42,579 bases of DNA from assembly GCA_017302615.1 (NCBI GenBank), contig JAFLDB010000017.1, positions 1 through 42,579 on the forward strand, given 5' to 3'. Shown here in pieces: positions 16,399 to 24,114 of this stretch (positions within the stretch are counted from its first letter, which is position 1; every line of letters begins with the position of its first letter). The position numbers and the translations under genes are program-made. The stretch is from Sphingomonadales bacterium. Its GTDB lineage: Bacteria > Pseudomonadota > Alphaproteobacteria > Sphingomonadales > Sphingomonadaceae. A model generated the notes under the pieces. It saw only the letters and a list, made by a program, of their open reading frames with translations, had not been told where the DNA came from and did not search any database.

Positions 16399-17268
16399 AT
16401 GCGGATGTTCAGGCTGATGTTGCCGCTTCTGGCGGTGCTCGGGGCCATGGCGGCAGCGGCACCGGCTCAGGCCATCACGCTGAAGGAACGGCTGGTGCTG
16501 GGCGCATTCAATATGTGCTGGCAGGCCGAGGATGGGGCCGATCTCAACCAGTTGCTGGCCCAGAACGGCTTCGTCCGCGCGCCCGATACGCGCCGGCCGA
16601 TCTATTTCCGGATGGTGGGCGGAACGACTGTGATGTTCACCGCCTATTTCACGCGTGACAAGGCGGGGGAGAAGGAAAACGCCTGCCGGATCACCGCGCT
16701 GAAGCCCCAGCTGGAAAGCCCCTGGACCCCGCGCCATGGGATTTTCGATGACTACCAGGGTCTGCTCGATCAGTTGATCGGCGGGGCCCGGAAGATGGGC
16801 AGCGGATACCGCGTGCTGGCCCGCCGTGTGCCGGTTCCCGGCCGGCCCGGCCACCTGCGCACCCTGCTGCGGCTGGACGAAGGCGGCCGCGCCCGGATCA
16901 TCCAGGTGGAGGAGGGGCCGACCTTCTACGAATTCATCTATTTCCATGCCGCGCGCGGCCTGGCCGATGATCCCGCCAACCTGGTCCGGATCGGCAATCC
17001 CCAGGCCCGGGCGCAGCTGCAATGGATGGTCGACGATTCGTGGGAAGTCACATTCTGCAATCTCAACCCGCACAATTGCAGCACGCCCGAACAGCGCCGC
17101 CAGCGGGCCGAAGCGGAAGCCCGCGCCCGCCAGACCCGCGAGCCGATTCCCATTCCTTTCACCGGCATCGGGCGGATCGGATCGGGCGACAACCGGACGC
17201 CCGAGCAGCGCCGCAACGACAAGGCGTGGTGGGAAAACTATCACCGCTGCGGCAGCGGGAAATGCTGA
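16399..17268 (+). CDS. Secreted protein of unknown function (289 aa)
   Basis: The ATG at 16399 follows AAGGG and opens a signal peptide (RMFRLMLPLLAVLGAMAAAA, cleavage near AQA). The mature protein has a mixed alpha/beta appearance with FRMVGGTTVMFTAYFTRDKA, several Arg-rich turns and four cysteines, including one at the C-terminus (GSGKC). A charged linker, EQRRQRAEAEARARQTRE, precedes a second EQRRNDKAWW segment. I do not recognise the family. It follows the L,D-transpeptidase gene by 71 bp in the same direction, so both may belong to an envelope-related unit. Confidence 0.68.
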   Translation: MRMFRLMLPLLAVLGAMAAAAPAQAITLKERLVLGAFNMCWQAEDGADLNQLLAQNGFVRAPDTRRPIYFRMVGGTTVMFTAYFTRDKAGEKENACRITALKPQLESPWTPRHGIFDDYQGLLDQLIGGARKMGSGYRVLARRVPVPGRPGHLRTLLRLDEGGRARIIQVEEGPTFYEFIYFHAARGLADDPANLVRIGNPQARAQLQWMVDDSWEVTFCNLNPHNCSTPEQRRQRAEAEARARQTREPIPIPFTGIGRIGSGDNRTPEQRRNDKAWWENYHRCGSGKC

Positions 17269-17293
17269 ACGAAGCAAATAACGCCAACTATTC

Positions 17294-17334
17294 TTGACTT
17301 GATCTATTTTTGTTCTACTCCTGTTCGATAGAAC
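17294..17334 (+). promoter_or_regulatory. Promoter with LexA-box-like site
   Basis: A TTGACT -35-like box (17294-17299) is followed by GTTC (17312-17315), seven bases, then GTTC (17323-17326). GTTC-N7-GTTC is the established LexA (SOS) box of alphaproteobacteria. The second GTTC also forms GTTC-GATA-GAAC (17323-17334), and TGTTCTA/TAGAACA (17311-17317, 17329-17335) is an inverted repeat, so autoregulation by another dimeric protein is an alternative. The site covers the expected -10 and start point. Confidence 0.5.
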
Positions 17335-17349
17335 ATGGAGTCGGATTCG

Positions 17350-18351
17350 ATGACGAGCGCTCTCTCAACTGCCAATTTCACTTATGCCGATCCGGCCAAC
17401 GATGCTGCCGGGTTGCCGCTGGCGCTTTCGGTCTATGCCAACCGGGATCATGTTCGCGCCTTGCTGTGCGACGATGCGGCGGCGGCGGGCTTCCGGATCG
17501 GGGAAGCGGCCGGGATTGCCGCCTTGCTGGAAGGCGATGCGCGGCCGCTTGGGGATGTGGTGCTGGTCGATTGCCCGCAGGTCGATGGCGCGGTGCTGGC
17601 GGCCCTGTCGCGGCTGGATCTGCGCGCGGCCCACAGCGGGACCCAGCTGGTGGTATCCACCACGGTGGAGGCGCTGGATGACGTGTTCGGCTGCCTCGAT
17701 CTGTCCGGAGCGCAGATCCTGGTCGATCCCTCGCGGGCGGAACGGGTGCTGGCGCTGGGCCGGGTCCTGGCGCAGATGCCGCGCCTCAGGGTGCGTGAAC
17801 TGTCGGACGAGGACCGGCTGTCGCTGCTGCGGCTCAGCGAGCAGGTCAGCCAGATTGCCGCCCGGCTTGACCAGCTGGCGCCGCCGCTGGAACAGGGGCG
17901 TGACGGGGACAGCTTGTTCCGGTTTGAAAGTCCGCGTCCGGCCTATGCCGCCGCGGCTGACGGCGATCCGGGGGACCGGCTGGTGCGTGCAGCGCGTCCG
18001 CCATTGCCCGATCCGCGGCTGGTCCGCCGGATCATCCGCCAGCGCCAGCTGCGCGCGCGCTTCTTCGATGGCGAGCTGTTTGCCGATCCGGCCTGGGACA
18101 TGCTGCTGGACCTGACCGCCGCCCGGGCCGAGCATACCCGTGTTTCAGTCACGTCCCTGTGCATTGCCAGCGGCGTTCCGCCGACCACGGCGCTGCGCTG
18201 GATTGGCCAGATGACCGAATCCGGGCTGCTCCAGCGGGTCGAGGACGAGGCCGACCGCCGCCGCGCCTTCATCGCGCTGACCGACAAGGCGGCCGATGCC
18301 ATGGCCCGCTATTTTGCCGAACTCGGCACCAATGCGGCGCGGCTGGTCTAG
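17350..18351 (+). CDS. Winged-helix (MarR-like) regulator with unknown N-terminal domain
   Basis: A 333-aa protein. The C-terminal 110 residues look like a winged-helix DNA-binding domain: RRIIRQRQLRARFFDGELFA, WDMLLDLTAARAE, then SVTSLCIASGVPPTTALRWI as the recognition region and a DRRRAFIALTDKAADAM wing and helix. The N-terminal 150 residues alternate hydrophobic strands and helices (VVLVDCPQVDGAVLAALSRL, ILVDPSRAERVLALGRVLAQ), like a receiver domain that has lost its phospho-acceptor. ATG 17350 is preferred because GGAG lies 9 nt upstream; ATG 17335 has no ribosome site. The promoter carries a LexA-like box. Targets are unknown. Confidence 0.75.
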   Translation: MTSALSTANFTYADPANDAAGLPLALSVYANRDHVRALLCDDAAAAGFRIGEAAGIAALLEGDARPLGDVVLVDCPQVDGAVLAALSRLDLRAAHSGTQLVVSTTVEALDDVFGCLDLSGAQILVDPSRAERVLALGRVLAQMPRLRVRELSDEDRLSLLRLSEQVSQIAARLDQLAPPLEQGRDGDSLFRFESPRPAYAAAADGDPGDRLVRAARPPLPDPRLVRRIIRQRQLRARFFDGELFADPAWDMLLDLTAARAEHTRVSVTSLCIASGVPPTTALRWIGQMTESGLLQRVEDEADRRRAFIALTDKAADAMARYFAELGTNAARLV

Positions 18352-18407
18352 GGGGCTTTCCCAAGCGATGCAGTTCGGCTAGGGGCAGCGGCCTTGGCAA
18401 ACTGCCG

Positions 18408-18483
18408 GGGCGCTTAGCTCAGTTGGTAGAGCATCTCGTTTACACCGAGAGGGTCAGCGGTTCGAGCCCGTTAGCGCCCACCA
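18408..18483 (+). tRNA. tRNA-Val (anticodon UAC)
   Basis: The 76-nt cloverleaf has a perfect 7-bp acceptor stem (GGGCGCT with AGCGCCC), a D arm GCTC-AGTTGGTA-GAGC, an anticodon stem TCTCG/CGAGA with loop TTTACAC, and a T arm with TTCGAGC. The anticodon TAC is at 18441-18443, reading GUA valine codons. CCA is encoded (18481-18483). It is transcribed rightward with no other tRNA next to it. Confidence 0.96.
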
Positions 18484-18527
18484 GTTTCCGGAATCAGAAG
18501 ATGTCCGGGGGACATCTTCCCGGAAAC
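18484..18527 (+). repeat. Long hairpin directly after tRNA-Val
   Basis: Starting at the base after CCA, GTTTCCG (18484-18490) pairs with CGGAAAC (18521-18527), and GAAGATGTCC (18497-18506) pairs perfectly with GGACATCTTC (18510-18519) around GGG. It could define the tRNA 3' trailer or terminate transcription, though no T-run follows. Its right half is the start of the first copy of the 87-bp tandem repeat. Confidence 0.7.
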
Positions 18528-18727
18528 TCCCGAGCGACAGCGAAGGGGACCCGGCGCGGCGTTAGGCTGCCGGTCCCGGCCCAAGCTGAGTCCGGGGGAC
18601 ATCTTCCCGGAAACTCCCAAGCGACAGCGACGGGGACCCGGCGCGGCGTTTCGCCGCCGGTCCCGGCCTAAGCAGAGTCTGGGGGACATCTTCCCGGAAA
18701 CTCCCAAGCGACAGCGACGGGGACCCC
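18503..18727. repeat. Tandem repeat, 87-bp period, about 2.6 copies
   Basis: Copies begin at 18503, 18590 and 18677, exactly 87 bp apart. The first two differ at about seven of 87 positions; the third is cut off at about 50 bp by the end of the thioredoxin-like gene and differs once from copy two. Each copy starts GTCCGGGGGACATCTTCCCG, and the full copies carry a GC hairpin near their end (GCGGCG-TTT-CGCCGC in copy two). No protein-coding role is apparent; open frames across it simply echo the repeat. Confidence 0.9.
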
Positions 18728-19303
18728 TTACTGTCCTTCCGCAATCAGCTTCAGCGTCTCCGCATCGCCCCATTCGCGCGGGCCGTAGATCCGCCAGACC
18801 TCACGGCCCTGTGTGTCATACAGGATCGTCGCCGGCAGGGTTTCGGCGCCGTAGTGAAAGGCGAGGTCGTTCTTCGGATCGAGCCACGGCTCCAGCCGGG
18901 TCACGCCGCGCTGCTTGAGGAACTCTCCGGCCTTCTCCGGCTGGCCCGAATCCTGGCTGATCGTCAGCACCTTCAGCTTGCCGGCCTGGCTGGCGGCAAG
19001 CTTGTCGAGCGCGGGCAGTTCGGCAACGCAGGGCGCGCACCAGGTGGCCCACAGATTGACCAGCACCGGCTGGCCGATCAGCGAGCGCATGGCCAGCTGC
19101 TTGCCTGCCGGATCGGAGAAGGTGAAGTCCGGCATTTCGCTGCCCTTGCGGCTGCGGTCGGCCTCGCCCGCCTTGACGGGTGCGGCGGGGGAAGCGGCGG
19201 TGGACGCTTGCGGTTGCGCCTCCTGCCCGGTTTGCCTATCGCACCCGGCAACAAGCACGGCAGAGCCAAGGATTGCGGCAGTGAGCAAGCGGGAAGACAG
19301 CAC
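18728..19303 (-). CDS. TlpA-like thioredoxin-fold lipoprotein
   Basis: A 191-aa protein with a lipoprotein signal ([20 protein letters not shown], lipobox VAGC) and a thioredoxin fold of the TlpA/ResA type. The redox motif is WCAPC in [17 protein letters not shown], and [11 protein letters not shown] carries the cis-Pro. It probably reduces or shuttles disulfides at the membrane, for example in cytochrome maturation. A GTG at 19303 with GGAG 6 nt upstream is chosen because it opens straight into the signal sequence; an upstream ATG in the same frame would place about 46 odd residues before it. Its start overlaps that of divergent argH. Confidence 0.85.
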   Translation of the reverse strand: MLSSRLLTAAILGSAVLVAGCDRQTGQEAQPQASTAASPAAPVKAGEADRSRKGSEMPDFTFSDPAGKQLAMRSLIGQPVLVNLWATWCAPCVAELPALDKLAASQAGKLKVLTISQDSGQPEKAGEFLKQRGVTRLEPWLDPKNDLAFHYGAETLPATILYDTQGREVWRIYGPREWGDAETLKLIAEGQ

Positions 19304-20693
19304 GGGCAGCTCCAATTCGATGTGGGGCGGACGGTTCGCCGAAGGACCGGCCGCGATCATGCGTGAAATTAATGCCTCGATCCCCTTCGACAAGGCTCTC
19401 TGGCGGCAAGACATCGCCGCGTCAAAGGCCCATGTGGACATGTTGGCAGCGCAAGGGATCGTCTCGGCCGAGGATGCCGCGCTGATTTCCGGCGGTCTCG
19501 ATCAGGTCGCTGCCGAGTATGAAGCAAACGGGGTTCCGGAAAACTGGGACCTGGAAGACATCCACATGACCACCGAAAGCCGGCTGGCCGAGCTGATCGG
19601 CCCGGCGGCCGGGCGGCTCCACACCGCGCGCAGCCGCAACGATCAGGTCGCCACCGATTTCCGCCTGTGGGTGCGCGAGGCGATGGATCAGGCCGATGCC
19701 GGACTAAAGGCGCTGCAGGTCGCGCTCGTCACCCGCGCCGGCGAACACGCCGCCAGCATCATGCCCGGCTTTACCCATTTGCAGACCGCCCAGCCGGTCA
19801 CCCTGGGCCACCACCTGCTGGCCTATTACGAAATGGCCGCGCGTGACCGGTCGCGCTTTGCCGATGCGCGCGTCCGGCTGAACCAGTCTCCGCTGGGTGC
19901 GGCGGCGTTGGCCGGCACCGGCTTTCCGATCGACCGGCACCGCACCGCGGCCGCGCTGGGGTTCGACGGCCCGACCCGCAACAGCCTCGATTCGGTGTCC
20001 GACCGCGATTTCGCGCTCGATTACCTCATGGCGGCGGCGCAGACCGCGCTGCATCTTTCGCGGCTGGCCGAGGAATTCATCATCTGGGCCAGCCAGCCGT
20101 TCGGCTTCGTCACTTTGCCGGACAGTCTGTCCACCGGCAGTTCGATCATGCCGCAGAAGAAGAACCCCGACGCGGCGGAACTGGTGCGCGGCCATGCCGG
20201 GCGGATCGTCGGCTGCCTGACCAGCCTGATGATCACCATGAAGGGCCTGCCGCTGGCCTATTCGAAGGACATGCAGGACGATAAGCCGCCGGTGTTCGAA
20301 GCGGCCGGCCTGCTCACTCTGTGCCTCGCCGCGATGACCGGCATGGTCGAGGGCGCGGCGTTCCGCACGGAACGGATGCGCGCCGCGGCAGAGCTGGGCT
20401 ATGCCACCGCCACGGATCTCGCCGACTGGCTGGTGCGGCAGGCCGGCATTCCCTTCCGCGAGGCGCACCACATCACCGGCGCGGCGGTGAAGCTGGCTGA
20501 AAGCAAGGGGCTGGCGCTTGATCAGCTGGCCCTGACCGACCTGCAGGCGATCGACGCGCGGATCGACGAGCGGGTCTTTGCCGCGCTTTCGGTCGAGGCA
20601 TCGGTGGCTGCGCGCGCCAGCTATGGCGGAACCGCGCCCGATCAGGTAAGGGCGCGGGTGGCCGAAGCGCGTGTGGCGCTGGGCCTGGAGTAA
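19281..20693 (+). CDS. argH: Argininosuccinate lyase
   Basis: Splits argininosuccinate to arginine and fumarate, the last step of arginine synthesis. Family signatures are [39 protein letters not shown], and [20 protein letters not shown], which holds the flexible catalytic serine loop. GTG 19281 has AAGGA with 8-nt spacing and gives 470 aa starting [15 protein letters not shown] 19320 gives 457 aa but has no ribosome site, so the GTG is favoured. This start lies 23 bp inside the divergent thioredoxin-like gene. It is followed by lptM-like and lysA genes. Confidence 0.95.
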   Translation: MSKREDSTGSSNSMWGGRFAEGPAAIMREINASIPFDKALWRQDIAASKAHVDMLAAQGIVSAEDAALISGGLDQVAAEYEANGVPENWDLEDIHMTTESRLAELIGPAAGRLHTARSRNDQVATDFRLWVREAMDQADAGLKALQVALVTRAGEHAASIMPGFTHLQTAQPVTLGHHLLAYYEMAARDRSRFADARVRLNQSPLGAAALAGTGFPIDRHRTAAALGFDGPTRNSLDSVSDRDFALDYLMAAAQTALHLSRLAEEFIIWASQPFGFVTLPDSLSTGSSIMPQKKNPDAAELVRGHAGRIVGCLTSLMITMKGLPLAYSKDMQDDKPPVFEAAGLLTLCLAAMTGMVEGAAFRTERMRAAAELGYATATDLADWLVRQAGIPFREAHHITGAAVKLAESKGLALDQLALTDLQAIDARIDERVFAALSVEASVAARASYGGTAPDQVRARVAEARVALGLE

Positions 20694-20698
20694 AGCCG

Positions 20699-20944
20699 AT
20701 GCGCCGCCTGCTGCCCGCCCTGTCTGCCTTGGCCCTTGCGGCCTGCGGCCAGAGCGCGCCGCTCAAACCCGCGGCGGGTGAGCGGCTGCCGGTCGCGCCT
20801 TATGGCCGCGAAGGGCGGGAAACGGCGGAAAACCTGCTGAAACCCGCGCCGCAATCGGCGCCTGAGCGCAGCGTCGAACTGCGAAAACGGTCGGAAGAGC
20901 GTCTGCAAGACCCCTTCGATCTGCCCCCTTCCGACGACGAGTAA
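20699..20944 (+). CDS. lptM: Small lipoprotein, LptM (YifL)-like
   Basis: An 81-aa protein with a short lipoprotein signal RRLLPALSALALAACGQSAP (Cys16), then Pro-Leu-Lys-Pro, the short conserved segment after the lipid-modified Cys in LptM/YifL proteins. The rest is polar and probably disordered. LptM assists maturation of the LptD-LptE outer-membrane LPS translocon in enterobacteria; the same job here is inferred from the N-terminus and from the usual position directly upstream of lysA or dapF. It lies 5 bp after argH and 6 bp before lysA. Confidence 0.75.
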   Translation: MRRLLPALSALALAACGQSAPLKPAAGERLPVAPYGREGRETAENLLKPAPQSAPERSVELRKRSEERLQDPFDLPPSDDE

Positions 20945-20950
20945 TTTCCC

Positions 20951-22213
20951 ATGGACCATTTCGCTTACCGCAACGGCGTTCTCCACGCCGAAGATCTGCC
21001 GCTGACCGCCATTGCCGAAGCCGTCGGCACCCCGGTCTATGTCTATTCGCGCGCCACGCTGGAACGCCATGCGCAGGTGTTCCGCGATGCGCTGTCGATC
21101 CTGCCGCGCGTCCACATCGCTTTCGCGATCAAGGCCAACCCGAACCTGGCCGTGCTGCGCGTGATGCAGCGCGAAGGGCTGGGCGCCGATGTCGTCTCCG
21201 GCGGGGAAATGGCCCGCGCGCTGGCCGCCGGGATCCCGGCCGAGGACATCGTCTTTTCCGGCGTCGGCAAGCAGCACCATGAAATGATCGCCGGGCTTGA
21301 GGCCGGGATCGGCCAGTTCAACCTGGAAAGCGAGGAAGAAGGCATCGAGCTGGCGGAACTGGCCGCCGGGCGCGGCCTGACCGCGCGTTGCGCGCTCAGG
21401 GTCAATCCCGATGTCGATGCCCGCACCCATGCCAAGATCTCGACTGGCAAGGCCGAGAACAAGTTCGGCGTGCCGATCGACCGGGGCGTGGAAATCTACA
21501 GCCGCCTCGCCGCGCTGCCGGGCCTCAACATGCGCGGAGTCGCGGTTCACATCGGCAGCCAGCTGAGCGAGCTGGAACCGTTCGAGGAAGCCTTTGGCAA
21601 GGTCGGCGCGCTGATCGCGGAGCTGCGCGCCGCCGGGCAGAGCGTGACCCATGCCGACCTTGGCGGCGGGCTCGGCGTGCCTTACCGGCCGGGCGAAGTC
21701 TTCCCCTCGCCGGAGGAATACGCCGCGATGGTCGCGCGGGTGACGGCGGACTGGGATGTGACGCTGATGTTCGAACCCGGCCGGGTGATCTGCGGCAATG
21801 CCGGGGTGCTGCTGACCCGCGTGGTGCGGGTCAAGCGCAGTTCCAACCAGGTGCCGTTCGTGGTGGTCGATGCGGCGATGAACGATCTTGCCCGTCCGGC
21901 GATGTACGGCGCCTGGCATGATTTCGACGCGGTGAAGCCCACGGGCGAGAAGATGACCGCGCATATCGTTGGCCCAATCTGCGAAACCGGCGATACCTTT
22001 GCCATGAACCGCGAGATCGATGCGATCGGCGTGGGCGATCTCGCCGTGTTCCGCACCGCCGGGGCCTATGGCGCAACCATGGCCAGTTCCTACAACAGCC
22101 GCGGCTTCGTGGCCGAAGTGATGGTCGATGGCGACAAGTGGGCCGTGGTGGCCGACCGGATCCTGCCCGAAGCGATCACCGCGGCCGAGCGCGTGCCGGA
22201 CTTCTTGGACTGA
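20951..22213 (+). CDS. lysA: Diaminopimelate decarboxylase
   Basis: A 420-aa fold-type III PLP enzyme turning meso-diaminopimelate into lysine. The PLP lysine is Lys61 in AFAIKANPNLAVLR. HIGSQLSELEPFEEAF, LGGGLGVPY and FEPGRVI line the cofactor site, and CETGDTFAMNRE carries the catalytic Cys of the partner subunit. DAAMNDLARPAMYGAWH is a further family block. It is the third gene of the argH-lptM-lysA run. Confidence 0.96.
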   Translation: MDHFAYRNGVLHAEDLPLTAIAEAVGTPVYVYSRATLERHAQVFRDALSILPRVHIAFAIKANPNLAVLRVMQREGLGADVVSGGEMARALAAGIPAEDIVFSGVGKQHHEMIAGLEAGIGQFNLESEEEGIELAELAAGRGLTARCALRVNPDVDARTHAKISTGKAENKFGVPIDRGVEIYSRLAALPGLNMRGVAVHIGSQLSELEPFEEAFGKVGALIAELRAAGQSVTHADLGGGLGVPYRPGEVFPSPEEYAAMVARVTADWDVTLMFEPGRVICGNAGVLLTRVVRVKRSSNQVPFVVVDAAMNDLARPAMYGAWHDFDAVKPTGEKMTAHIVGPICETGDTFAMNREIDAIGVGDLAVFRTAGAYGATMASSYNSRGFVAEVMVDGDKWAVVADRILPEAITAAERVPDFLD

Positions 22214-22219
22214 GGACCC

Positions 22220-22981
22220 ATGCACTCGCTGCCCCTGTTCCACCGCCTGACCGGCCAGAAGGTGATCCTGCTGGCCGAAGGCGAGGCGGGGGAGGCCAAG
22301 CGCCGCCTGCTGGAGCGCGCCGGGGCGGTCTGCGTGGGCGAGGACGATCCCGACGCGCGGCTGGCCTTCATCGCGCTGGACGAGCCGGAAGCGGCCGCCG
22401 CCCGGCTGAAGGCGCGCGGGCTGCTGCTCAACGTCACGGATGTGCCGGAGCTGTGCGATTTTACCGTGCCGAGCCTGCTGGAACGCGGGCCGGTGCTGGT
22501 TGCGGTCGGCACCGGCGGAGCTTCGGCCGGGCTGGCCAAGGCGCTGCGGCTGCGGCTCGAAACCCTGCTCCCGGCCTCGCTCGGCGCTCTGGCCGAAGCC
22601 TTGCAGGCCGCGCGCGGGGCGATGCGGGCACGCTGGGCATCAGGTGCGGAGCGTCGCCGCGCGCTCGACGCCGCGCTGGCCGAAGGCGGCGTGCTCGATC
22701 CGCTTGATGCCGGCAGCGCGGTACGGGTCGCGGACTGGCTGGCGGGCGGCGGCGACGGCGCGGGCGGAACCTTCGAATTCACCGTGACCGGTGACGATCC
22801 CGACGATCTGACCCTGCGCCAGGCCCGCTGGCTCGGCGCGGCCGATCTGGTTGCTTTTGAACCGGGCGTTGCGGGCGCGATCCTGACCCGGGCGCGGGCC
22901 GATGCGGCGCGGCTGGAACTGGAAACCGAGCAGGTGCCCGATCAGGCGGCGGGCCTGACCGTGATCATCCGGCGGGGCTGA
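22220..22981 (+). CDS. Siroheme-synthase-like protein (precorrin-2 dehydrogenase domain plus short SUMT-like remnant)
   Basis: A 253-aa protein. Residues 1-160 follow the precorrin-2 dehydrogenase/ferrochelatase half of CysG: LPLFHRLTGQKVILLAEGEA, then NVTDVPELCDFTVPSLLERG and VGTGGASAGLAKALRLRLE. The nucleotide loop is degenerate, with AEGEAGEAK in place of the GGG motif, and the second Asp of the usual VVDD is Val. Residues 185-235 (TGDDPDDLTLRQARWLGAAD) resemble only the first part of the uroporphyrin-III methyltransferase domain, which then stops. It may be catalytically altered. It sits 6 bp after lysA, and its end overlaps the convergent thioesterase by 17 bp. Confidence 0.72.
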   Translation: MHSLPLFHRLTGQKVILLAEGEAGEAKRRLLERAGAVCVGEDDPDARLAFIALDEPEAAAARLKARGLLLNVTDVPELCDFTVPSLLERGPVLVAVGTGGASAGLAKALRLRLETLLPASLGALAEALQAARGAMRARWASGAERRRALDAALAEGGVLDPLDAGSAVRVADWLAGGGDGAGGTFEFTVTGDDPDDLTLRQARWLGAADLVAFEPGVAGAILTRARADAARLELETEQVPDQAAGLTVIIRRG

Positions 22982-23363
22982 GCAGCACTTTCATTTGCGC
23001 CAGGGCGATCGGCTTGGTCCTGTCTTCCTGCCAGGCCTCGGCATTGACCAGCGCCACGCGGCGGCCGGCGCGGGTGACCTGGCCCATGGCAAAGGTGCGC
23101 TGTTCGGTGCCGCCACGCATGAATTCCACCTGGACGTTGACCGGCTTCAGCTTCATCGCCTCGCCCCGCCGGTCCAGTTCGGCCCGCAGCGCGGCAATCG
23201 CGGCCATTTCCATCAGCCCGCTGATCGCCCCGCCATGCAGAAAGCCCGGGCGGCCCATCACCCGCTCGCCAAAGTCCATGAACAGCACCGGCTGGCCATC
23301 CTCGTCATGGTCGATCGCGATGCCGATCCCGTCGGCATAGGGGGGCAGGTCGGTGCCGATCAC
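22965..23363 (-). CDS. PaaI-type hotdog thioesterase (second of pair)
   Basis: A 132-aa hotdog-fold protein. FLHGGAISGLMEMAAIAALR is the central helix with the HGG motif typical of PaaI-like acyl-CoA thioesterases. NVQVEFMRGGTEQRTFAMGQ and VALVNAEAW are the following strands. The GTG start at 23363 overlaps the stop of the upstream thioesterase (GTGA), which indicates coupled translation. The acyl substrate is unknown. It may form a mixed oligomer with its neighbour. Confidence 0.82.
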   Translation of the reverse strand: MIGTDLPPYADGIGIAIDHDEDGQPVLFMDFGERVMGRPGFLHGGAISGLMEMAAIAALRAELDRRGEAMKLKPVNVQVEFMRGGTEQRTFAMGQVTRAGRRVALVNAEAWQEDRTKPIALAQMKVLLSPAG

Positions 23364-23827
23364 AGGTAGGTTCCGTGGGTTGCCATGAAAGTGCCGGTGA
23401 CATGGGCGATCGGATCGTCCGGATCGCCATCGTGAGCAATGCCGCGGATGAAGCTGATCGTCCGGGTCAGCTTGTAGCATTCGCCGTGGCCGATCACCGT
23501 CCGCCCCGGCACGGCCGCGCGCATGTAATCGACCCGCAGGTCCAGCGTGGCGTGGGGGACAAAGCGGCGGCACAGGGTCCACACCGACATCGAGGTGGCA
23601 TTGTCCATCAGGCTGATGATCGGGCCGGAAGCCAGCACGCCGGTTTCGGCCACGCCGACCAGCTCGTCGCGCCAGGGCAGGGCCAGCTCGACCCAGTCGG
23701 TGCCGTGGGCATGATAGGTCAGCCCCAGCCAGCCGCCGTGGCCGTGGCGGGTCATCAGCCGGGCCGCGCGCGAGGGATCGAACACGAAATCGGCAGGCAG
23801 GTCGTGCAGGCTCTTGGGCTCGCTCAT
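23360..23827 (-). CDS. PaaI-type hotdog thioesterase (first of pair)
   Basis: A 155-aa hotdog protein. The central helix is ASGPIISLMDNATSMSVW, with Asp in the position used as general base by many PaaI relatives. LDLRVDYMRAAVPGRTVIGH is the conserved beta-strand pair, and the C-terminus (IAHVTGTFMATHGTYL) is typical. ATG 23827 is chosen because AGAGGA lies 6 nt upstream; an ATG two codons earlier has no room for a ribosome site. Both hotdog genes form a two-gene operon. Their hydrolase function is by family. Confidence 0.83.
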   Translation of the reverse strand: MSEPKSLHDLPADFVFDPSRAARLMTRHGHGGWLGLTYHAHGTDWVELALPWRDELVGVAETGVLASGPIISLMDNATSMSVWTLCRRFVPHATLDLRVDYMRAAVPGRTVIGHGECYKLTRTISFIRGIAHDGDPDDPIAHVTGTFMATHGTYL

Positions 23828-23946
23828 GGGCATTCCTCTGCTGCCGGCGCGGACCGATTACAATCTTTTAATTTCACCGCGGCGGCGGTTTCGGGCGGTT
23901 AGGCCGGGCCGGGGGCATGGGGCCCTGCGGCATCAAAGGAGATGCC

Positions 23947-24099
23947 ATGAACCTGCCAAAGCTCGACATTTCCGCACTGCCCGACCTGGACCAGCTGACG
24001 GGTGTGTTCGGAAGCCTCGCCAACCCGATCCGCGCGATGGGGGATGATGACACCATCGTGGTGATCATGGTCTTCATCTACGATGCGCTGCATCCCTGA
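23947..24099 (+). CDS. 50-aa peptide heading an unknown three-gene cassette
   Basis: A short gene with a strong Shine-Dalgarno (AAGGAG) 6 nt before ATG 23947. The peptide starts NLPKLDISALPDLDQLTGVF, an amphipathic leucine-rich segment, then GSLANPIRAMGDDD, then a hydrophobic C-terminal run TIVVIMVFIYDALHP. It has no signal peptide and no cysteines. The two-part build (helical leader-like half, short hydrophobic end) and the tight coupling to two larger unknown genes make a modified-peptide precursor or a small membrane-associated subunit possible. I do not recognise the family. Confidence 0.65.
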   Translation: MNLPKLDISALPDLDQLTGVFGSLANPIRAMGDDDTIVVIMVFIYDALHP

Positions 24100-24114
24100 G
24101 GCGGGAGGTTCCGG

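Noticed and set aside
18408..18483. tRNA 3' end as a prophage or island attachment site
   Set aside because: No integrase gene or second copy of the tRNA end occurs in the window, and the genes on both sides are ordinary chromosomal ones.
18503..18727. CRISPR array
   Set aside because: The period is 87 bp with whole-unit repetition; there are no short constant repeats with unique spacers and no cas genes nearby.
18562..18744. Minus-strand frames with repeated short peptides (SLGSFREDVP) across the tandem repeat
   Set aside because: The peptide repeats only mirror the 87-bp DNA repeat, there is no ribosome site, and the frame runs into the end of a real gene.
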